A program made the translations under genes and the position numbers. Positions 1-6,460 of a stretch of DNA of 8,525 nt are shown here, one piece after another. The stretch comes from Bacteroidia bacterium (GTDB lineage: Bacteria; Bacteroidota; Bacteroidia; Bacteroidales; UBA12481), in the NCBI GenBank assembly GCA_026391235.1, contig JAPLDV010000571.1:1-8525 (forward strand). Direction: 5' to 3'. A model generated the notes under the pieces. That model made no database searches and was not told the origin of the DNA. It saw nothing but the letters and a program-made list of their open reading frames with translations. Position 1 is the first letter of the stretch. Each line of letters begins with the position of its first letter.

Positions 1-858
1 GGATATAGGCGTTATAAAGAAATCAAGACTCCTGTTGGTTCTGTTCGCGAATGCTGGGAGTATATTCCAACTTCTTTCTCGGAAGGGCCGATTGAGCATT
101 TTATGAAATCGGAGGCAGAGATTCCCATATTGAAGTTTATATATAAAAATACCCGTTTTGAACCGGATTATGACTTTGCCTATCGACGCATACAACAAGT
201 TGGTGATCAGGGAGTTGTATTGTGTTATCTGCCTAAAAGTCCTTTTATGCACCTGATGGCCCTGGAAGCAGGTGTTATGGCGATCACGATGGCTGCATTT
301 ACATTGCCTGACGAATTCCGTGATTTGCTCGACACGATGAAGAGCGCCTTTGATCAGGCCGCCCAAATTGCAGTGGAAAGTCCGGCTGAAGTATTGATGA
401 TTCCCGAAAACCTTTCTTCGGAAATGGTTGGACCTCAGTTTTTCAATTTGTATATGCATGACTATCAGAAGGAATGGACGGATAAAATAAAGAAAGCCGG
501 CAAATACTCATTTATCCATATGGATGGAACGCTTGGCGGATTGTTGCATCAGGAAGCATCAGTTGGGTTTTCAGTGCTTGAAGCTTTGACCCCGTATCCG
601 GTAGGTGATTTAAAGTTTGAGGATCTCGCCGGAGTCGCCGGGGATTCAAGATGCATCCTTTGGGGTGGTTTGCCCGGTGTTTACTTTACCGCCAGCGTAA
701 GTGAAGAGGAATTTGAAAGGCATGTAAAACAGGTGCTCTCCATTATGGTGCAGGAGCCCCGTTATGTTCTCGGCGTAGCTGACCAGGTGCCTCCGGACGG
801 ACTTGAAAGCCGGGTAAAACGGGTAGCTGAACTGGTCGAAAAGTTTGGAAAGTATTAG
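1..858 (+). CDS. Uroporphyrinogen decarboxylase (URO-D) family protein, 5' partial
   Basis: The frame is open from base 1 to the TAG at 856-858 (285 codons), so the ATG at 103 is internal and the true start lies left of the window; family members usually have about 330-350 residues. Seen: an N-terminal TPVG segment, then alternating helices and strands ending in WGGLPG and GVADQVPPDG, which match the last strands of the URO-D/MtaA/CmuA TIM barrel. The barrel either decarboxylates uroporphyrinogen (HemE) or moves methyl groups from corrinoids to thiols (MtaA/CmuA). The divergent sequence suggests neither classic enzyme. At residues 173-176 of the fragment it reads HMDG where zinc-dependent methyltransferases have HxCG, so the Cys ligand is absent. 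Similar orphan URO-D-like genes are often seen beside sugar-degradation genes, as here. Substrate unknown; family call firm. Confidence 0.85.
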   Translation, partial: GYRRYKEIKTPVGSVRECWEYIPTSFSEGPIEHFMKSEAEIPILKFIYKNTRFEPDYDFAYRRIQQVGDQGVVLCYLPKSPFMHLMALEAGVMAITMAAFTLPDEFRDLLDTMKSAFDQAAQIAVESPAEVLMIPENLSSEMVGPQFFNLYMHDYQKEWTDKIKKAGKYSFIHMDGTLGGLLHQEASVGFSVLEALTPYPVGDLKFEDLAGVAGDSRCILWGGLPGVYFTASVSEEEFERHVKQVLSIMVQEPRYVLGVADQVPPDGLESRVKRVAELVEKFGKY

Positions 859-901
859 AAAATAGATGTTAATTTCGGGAGCTGTTTTAAATTAAAATAT
901 T

Positions 902-1594
902 GTGAAAAAAATACGCATACTTCTTTTGTTGTGCATTTCCATGAACACATTCGGACAGGAATCCAAGAATCCCGACTGGGCAGGTTTGAACCGTTTCAGG
1001 GATGAAAATGCAAAGCTTGGATTGCCCGCCATAGGTGAAAACCGGGTGGTTTTCATGGGCAACTCCATTACTGAAGCCTGGGAAACAATCAGTCCGGATT
1101 TTTTCGCTGGCAAACCATACATTGATCGCGGAATCAGCGGGCAAACATCGCCGCAGATGCTGCTCCGGTTCAGAGCCGATGTGATCGACCTGAAACCTGC
1201 AGTTGTCCTCATCATGGCCGGTATAAATGATATTGCCGGAAATACAGGCCCGTCAACCCTCGAAATGATTGAAGACAATATTATCTCCATGGCTGAACTG
1301 GCAAAGGCAAACGGAATTAAACCCGTTCTATGTTCCGTTATGCCTGCTTATGATTTCCCCTGGAACCGGGGATCCAAGCCCGCTGAAAAGATTGTGGCCC
1401 TCAATAAACTGATCAGGAATTATGCCGAAAAAAATGGAATTATCTATCTGGATTACTATTCTTCGACGGTGGATTCCCGAAAGGGCCTGAAATCTGAATA
1501 TTCCGAAGACGGGGTTCATCCCAATGTGGCCGGGTACAAGGTTATGGCACCGCTGGCCGAAGCGGCAATCGCAAAAGCGCTGCTGCAGAAATAG
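902..1594 (+). CDS. Secreted SGNH/GDSL-family hydrolase (acylhydrolase/esterase)
   Basis: A 230-residue protein of normal length for a single-domain SGNH hydrolase. It removes acyl groups (for example acetyl esters) from a substrate I cannot identify; in this lineage that is often a carbohydrate. Seen: block I GNSIT with nucleophile Ser55 (GNS instead of GDS is common in the family), block II with Gly80 in GISGQTS, block III GIND with Asn109, and block V DGVH with Asp203 and His206. All four SGNH residues are therefore present. The GTG at 902 is preferred because it adds a short basic start and a Leu-rich stretch (residues 4-12) that looks like a signal peptide ending near FGQ (17-19). The next in-frame ATG (residue 14) would destroy it. 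The leader is A/T rich with no Shine-Dalgarno. It lies 43 bases after the URO-D-like gene on the same strand, so co-transcription is possible. Confidence 0.93.
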   Translation: MKKIRILLLLCISMNTFGQESKNPDWAGLNRFRDENAKLGLPAIGENRVVFMGNSITEAWETISPDFFAGKPYIDRGISGQTSPQMLLRFRADVIDLKPAVVLIMAGINDIAGNTGPSTLEMIEDNIISMAELAKANGIKPVLCSVMPAYDFPWNRGSKPAEKIVALNKLIRNYAEKNGIIYLDYYSSTVDSRKGLKSEYSEDGVHPNVAGYKVMAPLAEAAIAKALLQK

Positions 1595-1601
1595 AAATGG
1601 C

Positions 1602-1646
1602 ACGCGGATGACGCGGATCCCTTCGGGAACGCGGATTAACACGGAT
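1602..1646. repeat. Cluster of degenerate ACGCGGAT units
   Basis: Exact ACGCGGAT occurs at 1602-1609, 1611-1618 and 1629-1636, and the variant ACACGGAT at 1639-1646, giving a 9-10 base spacing with one unit replaced by CCTTCGGG-like sequence. It begins 7 bases after the stop of the SGNH hydrolase. From memory, similar CGCGGAT/CACGGAT tracts recur between genes of many environmental bacteria, including Bacteroidota, but I cannot check that here. The rest of the gap up to 1876 shows only short overlapping open frames (1679-1837, 52 residues; 1743-1871, 42 residues) that match nothing I know. Confidence 0.7.
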
Positions 1647-1876
1647 ACATTTTTATATCCGGGGCAAAAAACCAACGCATGCATAACCTGATATACGACC
1701 GGAAAACCAGTGAGATGTTTACGCTAACTTGCGGGAAGTTGAATGTGGTTGACAAACAATACAAATATACTGTTCGGAATTTCCAAACAACTGCTTCCGA
1801 CGGTAAAAGTTACAAAGTTCTTCCTGGTGTACGATGAACTGAAAGAAAAGTATCTTCATGGATCAAATTGACAACA

Positions 1877-2254
1877 ATGAGAGCAGATTTTAAAAACATC
1901 GATGAATACATCCTGACTTTCCCCCCGGAAACTCAAAAAATTCTGGGAGAAATCAGGGCTGCTATCAGAAAAGAAGCTCCTGACGCAACCGAAGCCATCA
2001 GTTACCAAATACCGACATTCAAGCTGAACGGGAAGAATCTGGTTTATTTTGCCGGCTACAAAAACCATATCGGTTTTTATCCGGTTCCTTCCGGGATGGA
2101 AGCTTTCAAGAAAGAATTATCTTCTTATAAACAAGGAAAAGGATCTGTTCAATTCCCTGTTGATAAGCCGCTTCCGCTTGAACTGATCAGTGAAATAGTA
2201 AAATTCAGGGTCTTGGAAAATCTGGAAAAAGCTGCAGGTAAAGCAAAAAGATAA
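1877..2254 (+). CDS. DUF1801 / YdhG-like domain protein
   Basis: A 125-residue single-domain protein of the DUF1801 family (YdhG/YjbR/CyaY-like alpha-beta fold). Seen in order: IDEYI (8-12), FPPE (15-18), the helix ending in EAPDATEAISY (33-43), PTFKLNGK (46-53), the hallmark YFAGYKNHIGFYP (57-69), SGMEAF (72-77), the Lys/Gly loop with GSVQFPVDKP (89-98), and a C-terminal helix ending in a basic tail. The family is soluble and cytoplasmic. A Bacillus relative has been described as a frataxin-like iron chaperone, but I would not transfer that role to this protein. A TTG at 1868 would add three residues; the ATG at 1877 is more likely because family homology starts right after it. Stop at 2252-2254, 4 bases before the M23 remnant. 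Confidence 0.92.
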   Translation: MRADFKNIDEYILTFPPETQKILGEIRAAIRKEAPDATEAISYQIPTFKLNGKNLVYFAGYKNHIGFYPVPSGMEAFKKELSSYKQGKGSVQFPVDKPLPLELISEIVKFRVLENLEKAAGKAKR

Positions 2255-2258
2255 AAAT

Positions 2259-2459
2259 ATGAATAACTTATTTCTAACTCTGGAACTTTGTGGCGATTCA
2301 GGAAACTCAACTGAAGCTCATTTGCACTTTCATGTTCAAAATGTTGAAAACATGAATGTTGCCACTGGTGTAAAATGCTACTTTGATCATTTATCAGTGA
2401 ACGGACTACCTAAAACAGACTATTCGCCTCTGAAAAAGGATAAAATAATAAGGGAATAA
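2259..2459 (+). pseudogene. C-terminal remnant of an M23 (LytM-type) metallopeptidase
   Basis: The frame encodes 66 residues. Residues 11-27, CGDSGNSTEAHLHFHVQ, match the end of the M23 peptidase core (usual form GNSGNSxxPHLHF), with the catalytic/zinc-binding HxH at His21 and His23. The tail with YFDHLSVNGLP (41-51) and YSPLKKDKI (55-63) resembles the C-terminal end of secreted M23 enzymes. Everything before the CGDSGNS segment is missing: no signal peptide, no HxxxD zinc ligands, no first catalytic His. It therefore cannot be an active peptidoglycan endopeptidase. The first ten residues (MNNLFLTLEL) do not look like M23 and probably mark the deletion or recombination joint, about 30 bases after the DUF1801 stop. 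Homology is clear for the HLHF region; whether the fragment is still translated is unknown. Confidence 0.75.
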
Positions 2460-2463
2460 AAAA

Positions 2464-3267
2464 ATGAAAAATAAAGCGGATTACACTGCCCGAAGAATTC
2501 AGGCTTTGATCGTTGTTGATGGTAATCTGAATAAAGATGTCTGGCTTAATGCCGCATGGAGCAAGCGGTTTGTGGACATGGTCACTGGCGATCCCGGCAT
2601 GTATAACACCCAAACAGCCATTCTATGGAACGAAACCCATCTTTACATTGCCGTCCGTGCCGAAGAGCCTTTCGTGGATGCCAAGCAAACAGAAAGGGAC
2701 AGCATCGTATTCCTGGAAAATGACCTGGAGGTATTCATTGACGGCGGGGATTGTTATTACGAATTGGAAGTGAATGCCGCCAACACGGTTTACGAAGTAT
2801 TTTTCATCTGGAAAGATGCTTACACCCATGGAAGCAAGTTTGATATCCCCCTGTTTGATGTGCATTATCGGCAGGCATATACATTTGGAGGCGATTACGA
2901 TCGCAGCGGTGCCTCTTTCTGGAAAGGCACCCATCCCCGGGGCATCCGCTGGGCTTTCACAAATTTCGATATGCCCGATCTGCAAACGGCGGTGCAGGTA
3001 GATGGAACCATAAATGACAACCGCGATATCGATAAAGGATGGAGCCTGGAAATCGCCATTCCCTGGAACAGCCTGCACCTGCTCGCCAATGGAAGGCACA
3101 TACCGCCAAACCCCGGTGATATCTGGAACCTGTTTTTAGGTCGATTCCAAAAACTTATGGCGGGCGGAAGAGAGGTGGAGCCCCATCCGGCCATGGCATT
3201 AAACAGTCATGGCATCTATGATACGCATTTGCCCGACAAGTGGAGCAGGATTGAGTTTGCACAGTAA
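2464..3267 (+). CDS. CBM9-like (carbohydrate-binding family 9-like) protein
   Basis: A 267-residue protein made of one CBM9-like/DOMON-type beta-sandwich. Seen: the opening strand VVDGNLNKDVW (17-27), AILWNETHLYIAV (52-64), the TERDSIVFLENDLEVFIDG stretch (76-94) with its acidic residues, YYELEVNA (98-105), VDGTIND, the closing GWSLEIAIPW (192-201), and a final HLPDKWSRIEF strand. This is the usual order of the family, so the domain is complete. Known CBM9 domains bind sugar chain ends; this one is likely a sugar-binding or accessory protein, but its ligand and any catalysis are unknown. There is no signal peptide or lipobox, so as written it would be cytoplasmic. The ATG at 2464 is preceded by AAGGG 9 bases upstream, a fair ribosome site for this genome, and starts 4 bases after the M23 remnant. 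Confidence 0.88.
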   Translation: MKNKADYTARRIQALIVVDGNLNKDVWLNAAWSKRFVDMVTGDPGMYNTQTAILWNETHLYIAVRAEEPFVDAKQTERDSIVFLENDLEVFIDGGDCYYELEVNAANTVYEVFFIWKDAYTHGSKFDIPLFDVHYRQAYTFGGDYDRSGASFWKGTHPRGIRWAFTNFDMPDLQTAVQVDGTINDNRDIDKGWSLEIAIPWNSLHLLANGRHIPPNPGDIWNLFLGRFQKLMAGGREVEPHPAMALNSHGIYDTHLPDKWSRIEFAQ

Positions 3268-3366
3268 GCAACCGTTTCAGGCGGGTAACGATTTTAAAAG
3301 GCTATTCCCTCAACAGAAGCTAATCACTTTCCCAAGAACTCAGTCTTTTCAAGTTTTGTTTGATCG

Positions 3367-4215
3367 TTATACGGCACCCAGTTTCTTCAGGTAATCAAAG
3401 CTCTTCAAAACGGCTTCCTCACCGGCAATTTCGAGTGTCGAATACCCATCGAAGCCTGATTTCACTAATGCTTTGAAGATTGCTTCAATGTCGATAACCC
3501 CATCGCCAAGGGCAGTGAGCGACATTCCGCAGCCAAACAGGGTACCTCTTTTTTCGATCAATTCCGCAGGAAGGTCTTTCCAGTGAACATGTTCAATCTT
3601 AGAACCGAACTTTTCGATCATCTCCAGCGATTCTCCGCCACCCAGCCAAAGGTTGCCGGTATCAAGGTTAATACCTAACGCTTTAGAATTGCACTTTTCC
3701 AGAACAGCACCCATCAGCTCTACTGAATCAGAAATATGCCCGTGAGGTTCAATCAATATTTTAACACCGTAATCTTCGGCAAACCGGAGCGGTTCATATA
3801 ATTTCTCGGCAATCGAGAAAACAGCTTCAGCAGAAGTCAGTTTTTTCCCGAAAGGTGTTTTGGGCTCACCTTCGGCAGTAATAACATGCCTGACTCCGAT
3901 GGCTCCGGCCATTTTTACGGCTTTGATAATCTGCGCCGTACCATAGCGCGAAGGTGCTGTGGGATCGAGCAGATTGGCATGTGCGCAAATGCTGGAAAGT
4001 TCCAGTCTGCGGCTTTCGAACAACCGCTTGATATCGAATGGGTTCGAATCCAGACTGGCCAGTGCGGTAAAACCATATTCAACGCCGAGGCAGGCGCCGT
4101 CGGAGTTGTCAGTTAAATCACCGCAACTGAAGCCCCATTGTTTGATCTGGTCTAACTGAGCCTCCAGCAGGCTAAACGGATTGATTAATGCAAAACATCC
4201 TACTTTAATTGCCAT
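3367..4215 (-). CDS. Sugar phosphate isomerase/epimerase-like TIM barrel protein
   Basis: A 282-residue protein of the xylose-isomerase-like/AP endonuclease 2 TIM-barrel superfamily, usual length, no signal peptide, so cytoplasmic. The four expected metal ligands are visible at barrel strand ends: Glu156 in ILIEPHG, Asp185 in NLDTGN, His211 in HVHWKD and Glu262 in STLEIAG. GDGVIDIEAIF (237-247) is the usual segment before the last strand. The N-terminal MAIKVGCFALINPF fits strand 1, supporting the ATG at 4215, whose leader is A-rich. Relatives isomerise or epimerise keto-sugars, inositol intermediates or hydroxypyruvate; the exact substrate cannot be read from sequence. It lies 74 bases downstream of hflC on the same strand, so it may be read from that operon or from its own promoter. 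Confidence 0.9.
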   Translation of the reverse strand: MAIKVGCFALINPFSLLEAQLDQIKQWGFSCGDLTDNSDGACLGVEYGFTALASLDSNPFDIKRLFESRRLELSSICAHANLLDPTAPSRYGTAQIIKAVKMAGAIGVRHVITAEGEPKTPFGKKLTSAEAVFSIAEKLYEPLRFAEDYGVKILIEPHGHISDSVELMGAVLEKCNSKALGINLDTGNLWLGGGESLEMIEKFGSKIEHVHWKDLPAELIEKRGTLFGCGMSLTALGDGVIDIEAIFKALVKSGFDGYSTLEIAGEEAVLKSFDYLKKLGAV

Positions 4216-4289
4216 GGTTTTCTTTTTAGGTGTATGACTTTAATCACCAAAAATTACACTTTTCACGATCCAAAGACGAAAGCCGATAC

Positions 4290-5228
4290 CTATTTTATCT
4301 GCTTCAGATACCGGTACAAATCACTGTCGGTGGTGAGGATCAGGCTGGTTTTTTCGTCGAACGATTTTTCAAGTGCTTCCATTGCACGGGAAAAACCATA
4401 CAATTCGCGTGCTGCCGCAGTTTTATTATAAGCTGCCGCATAGATCGACGTTGCCTTGGCATCGGCCCTCCCCCGGATCTGTTCAGATTGCTTTAATGCC
4501 TCTGACTGAATCTGTGCCAGATCGCGCTCCTTGTTTCCCTGGATCTTCCGCGCCTCTCCCTGTCCCTCTGATCTGAACTGATCGGCGATACGGTTCCGTT
4601 CGCTTATCATCCTGTCGTACACATTGTTGCGCACCTCTTCTACATAATTGATCCGCTTGATCCGGAAGTCCAGGATCTTAATTCCCAGATCGCTGCAACG
4701 GACCTTGGCCTTTTCCAGGATCATCTTTTCAATCTTTTCGCGACCCACTTTTATGGTATCCAGGGATTCAATCTCCTGGAGATATTCTTCTGAGATCTCC
4801 GGCGTACGGTTCGTAGACCGGATTATATCGAGCAGCTCAAAACTGGCTAAGGCATTCCTGGTTTCCCCGTCGAGAATATCATCGAGACGGGATTGGCCCG
4901 AGCGCTCATCCCGGAGGCGCACATAAAACTGCAGCGGGTCGGAGATCTGCCAGCGGGCATAGGTTTCAACAAAAATGAATTTTTTATCCTGGGTAGGTAC
5001 CTGATTGGGAAATCCGTCCCACTTCAGGTATCTTTTATCAAACCGCTGAACCTTTTGAATGAATGGAACTTTGTAATTGAGCCCTGGTTTTGTGCGCGAT
5101 CCTCCGACCGGTTTACCGAACTGGGTGACAATGGCCTGCTCGGTTTCGTCAAGGATAAATACACTTCCGAAAATCAGGATTATGAGGATCAATACTCCAA
5201 TAACTGAGGCAATATGTTTTGTTTTCAT
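4290..5228 (-). CDS. hflC: HflC, membrane SPFH/band-7 protein, FtsH regulator subunit
   Basis: A 312-residue protein. With HflK it forms a membrane-bound cage that surrounds and modulates the FtsH protease (established for E. coli). Seen: a short basic N-terminus, one membrane segment (about residues 6-26), a band-7/SPFH domain from DETEQAIVTQFGKP (27-40) through GIKILDFRIKRINY (182-195), then the diagnostic HflC helix ERNRIADQFRSEGQGEA (210-226), and GRADAKATSIYAAAYN (253-268), followed by a C-terminal segment DLYRYLKQI. Length and motif order are those of normal HflC. It starts 3 bases after the hflK stop, so the two are surely co-transcribed. No key segment is missing. Confidence 0.97.
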   Translation of the reverse strand: MKTKHIASVIGVLILIILIFGSVFILDETEQAIVTQFGKPVGGSRTKPGLNYKVPFIQKVQRFDKRYLKWDGFPNQVPTQDKKFIFVETYARWQISDPLQFYVRLRDERSGQSRLDDILDGETRNALASFELLDIIRSTNRTPEISEEYLQEIESLDTIKVGREKIEKMILEKAKVRCSDLGIKILDFRIKRINYVEEVRNNVYDRMISERNRIADQFRSEGQGEARKIQGNKERDLAQIQSEALKQSEQIRGRADAKATSIYAAAYNKTAAARELYGFSRAMEALEKSFDEKTSLILTTDSDLYRYLKQIK

Positions 5229-5231
5229 GGC

Positions 5232-6224
5232 TTATTTGACTGGATTGTTAACCGGAGTATTTATTTTTCTGTCCATGTTCAGCAGGGGCAGCACATTGTT
5301 GCCTTTTTCATCGACCACGATCTTGTCCCCGATCTTGGGAAGGATCCTTTCGAGTGTTTCAAAATAGATCCTCTTTTTAGTAACTTCCGGAGCCTTAACG
5401 TACTCGGAGTAAAGGGAACTGAACCTGTCGGCCTCGCCGATTGCCCTGTTTACCCTGTTGAGGGCATAAGCCTCGGCCAATTGGATAGTCTCCTCAGCTT
5501 CGCCTTTTGCCCGCGGGATCACCTGGTTATATTCTGATTCAGCCTGGTTGATGAGCGTTTCCCTTTCCTGCTGGGCCTGGTTAACTGCATTGAATGAAGG
5601 CTTTACTTTCTCGGGCGGGTTTACATCCTGCAGAACGACCTGCTCAACCCGTATCCCGTTTTCATACTCAACACACATTTCCTGTAAAAAGGTCTCCATG
5701 GTTGAAGCCACCGCCTGACGGCCAACGGTAAGCACTTCATTCACTGTTCTGTCACCCACTATCTTGCGCATGGCTGCCTCCGACATATCCCGGAGAGCAT
5801 CCTCGGCCTCCCGTACCCTGAACAGGAACTTGTACGAATCAATGATCCTGTATTGCACAACCCATTCAACATCAGCCAGGTTCAGGTCCCCGGTAAGCAT
5901 CAGCGATTCATCCCCGAAATTCCGGGTTGAATAAACTGTTTGGACGCCGGGTGTTACCGTCCGGAACCCAAATTCCAATTTTAATTGCCGCTGGACGGGT
6001 ATCTTATAGATTTTTTCCACTCCCAGCGGAACAATAAAGTTCAATCCGGGATTAACCTTGCGGGTATATTTTCCCAGAAAAAGCACTACCCCCTCCTCCT
6101 CCGGCTTAATGGTTTTTACCGATGTCACCAGGACCAGAATTACTAGTAGTCCAAGCAGTACCTTACTGATATTGCCGCTTATCCAGGCTATGATGTTTTC
6201 GGTCTCCAGATTAAATTTCGCCAT
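5232..6224 (-). CDS. hflK: HflK, membrane SPFH/band-7 protein, FtsH regulator subunit
   Basis: A 330-residue partner of HflC. Seen: a membrane segment (about 20-36), the SPFH domain beginning TIKPEEEGVVLFLGKY (38-53) with NPGLNFIVP (58-66), the HflK hallmark LTGDLNLADVEWVVQYRI (110-127), then VVLQDVNPPEKV (196-207), a coiled-coil-like AVNQAQQERETLINQAES (213-230), and IPRAKGEAEE (236-245). It lacks the long Gly/Gln-rich N-terminal tail of the 419-residue E. coli protein, which is common outside Proteobacteria. The ATG at 6224 gives a sensible 19-residue cytoplasmic lead into the membrane segment. It is the first gene of hflKC; the preceding 107 bases (6225-6331) should hold the promoter, but I see no confident match to the Bacteroidota -7/-33 boxes. 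Confidence 0.97.
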   Translation of the reverse strand: MAKFNLETENIIAWISGNISKVLLGLLVILVLVTSVKTIKPEEEGVVLFLGKYTRKVNPGLNFIVPLGVEKIYKIPVQRQLKLEFGFRTVTPGVQTVYSTRNFGDESLMLTGDLNLADVEWVVQYRIIDSYKFLFRVREAEDALRDMSEAAMRKIVGDRTVNEVLTVGRQAVASTMETFLQEMCVEYENGIRVEQVVLQDVNPPEKVKPSFNAVNQAQQERETLINQAESEYNQVIPRAKGEAEETIQLAEAYALNRVNRAIGEADRFSSLYSEYVKAPEVTKKRIYFETLERILPKIGDKIVVDEKGNNVLPLLNMDRKINTPVNNPVK

Positions 6225-6331
6225 AGCTTCAATCTTTTTATTGTTGATGAATCAAACTGCCGATGCAAAAAGCACCGATATTAAAACTCTAAGATAGGCA
6301 TTATTTCCTTATGAGCATACATCTCTTTCAA

Positions 6332-6460
6332 TCAAACCTTAGTATAACGAACCCGGAACCAGCATGGCTGTTTGTGCTGCTCAACCTTTGATAAGATATC
6401 GTGCATTTCGAATGTAACAGATTTCCCGGATTCTTCACATTTGCCCCGGCACGTTACCAT
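6332..6460 (-). CDS. Possible 42-residue small ORF overlapping the GH38 stop
   Basis: On the - strand an ATG at 6460-6458 overlaps the end of the GH38 gene (ATGGTAA arrangement, a typical translational-coupling layout). It opens 42 codons to a TGA at 6334-6332. The peptide starts MVTCRGKCEESGKSVTF, with CxxxC at residues 4-8, and ends QPCWFRVRYTKV. Codon choice resembles the neighbouring genes and the composition looks protein-like rather than random. I do not recognise a family and see no signal peptide or membrane segment. It fills the first half of the gap between GH38 and hflK. It could equally be a chance frame or the relic of a longer gene. Confidence 0.3.
   Translation of the reverse strand: MVTCRGKCEESGKSVTFEMHDILSKVEQHKQPCWFRVRYTKV

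Noticed and set aside
892..1290. 132-codon - strand frame (and a second one at 887-1144)
   Set aside because: Both lie opposite the SGNH hydrolase, whose catalytic blocks are all on the + strand.
1642..1661. CGGATA/TATCCG hairpin as a terminator of the SGNH gene
   Set aside because: The stem is six pairs with an A/T-rich loop and is followed by GGGGCAAAAA rather than a T run; it is better seen as part of the repeat cluster.
1868..1870. TTG as start of the DUF1801 gene
   Set aside because: An ATG three codons later fits the family N-terminus better; TTG would add only three residues.
2623..3099. 158-codon - strand frame opposite the CBM9-like gene
   Set aside because: A shadow of the CBM9-like gene, which has a full set of family motifs on the + strand.
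3285..3370. GTAACGAT (3285-3292) and ATCGTTAT (3363-3370) inverted pair in the convergent gap
   Set aside because: Seven to eight pairs about 70 bases apart, without a compact loop or T run; expected by chance and not a credible terminator.
6359..6371. CAGC-ATG-GCTG hairpin after the GH38 gene as a terminator
   Set aside because: Only four base pairs, no T run on the - strand after it, and it lies within the possible 42-codon ORF.
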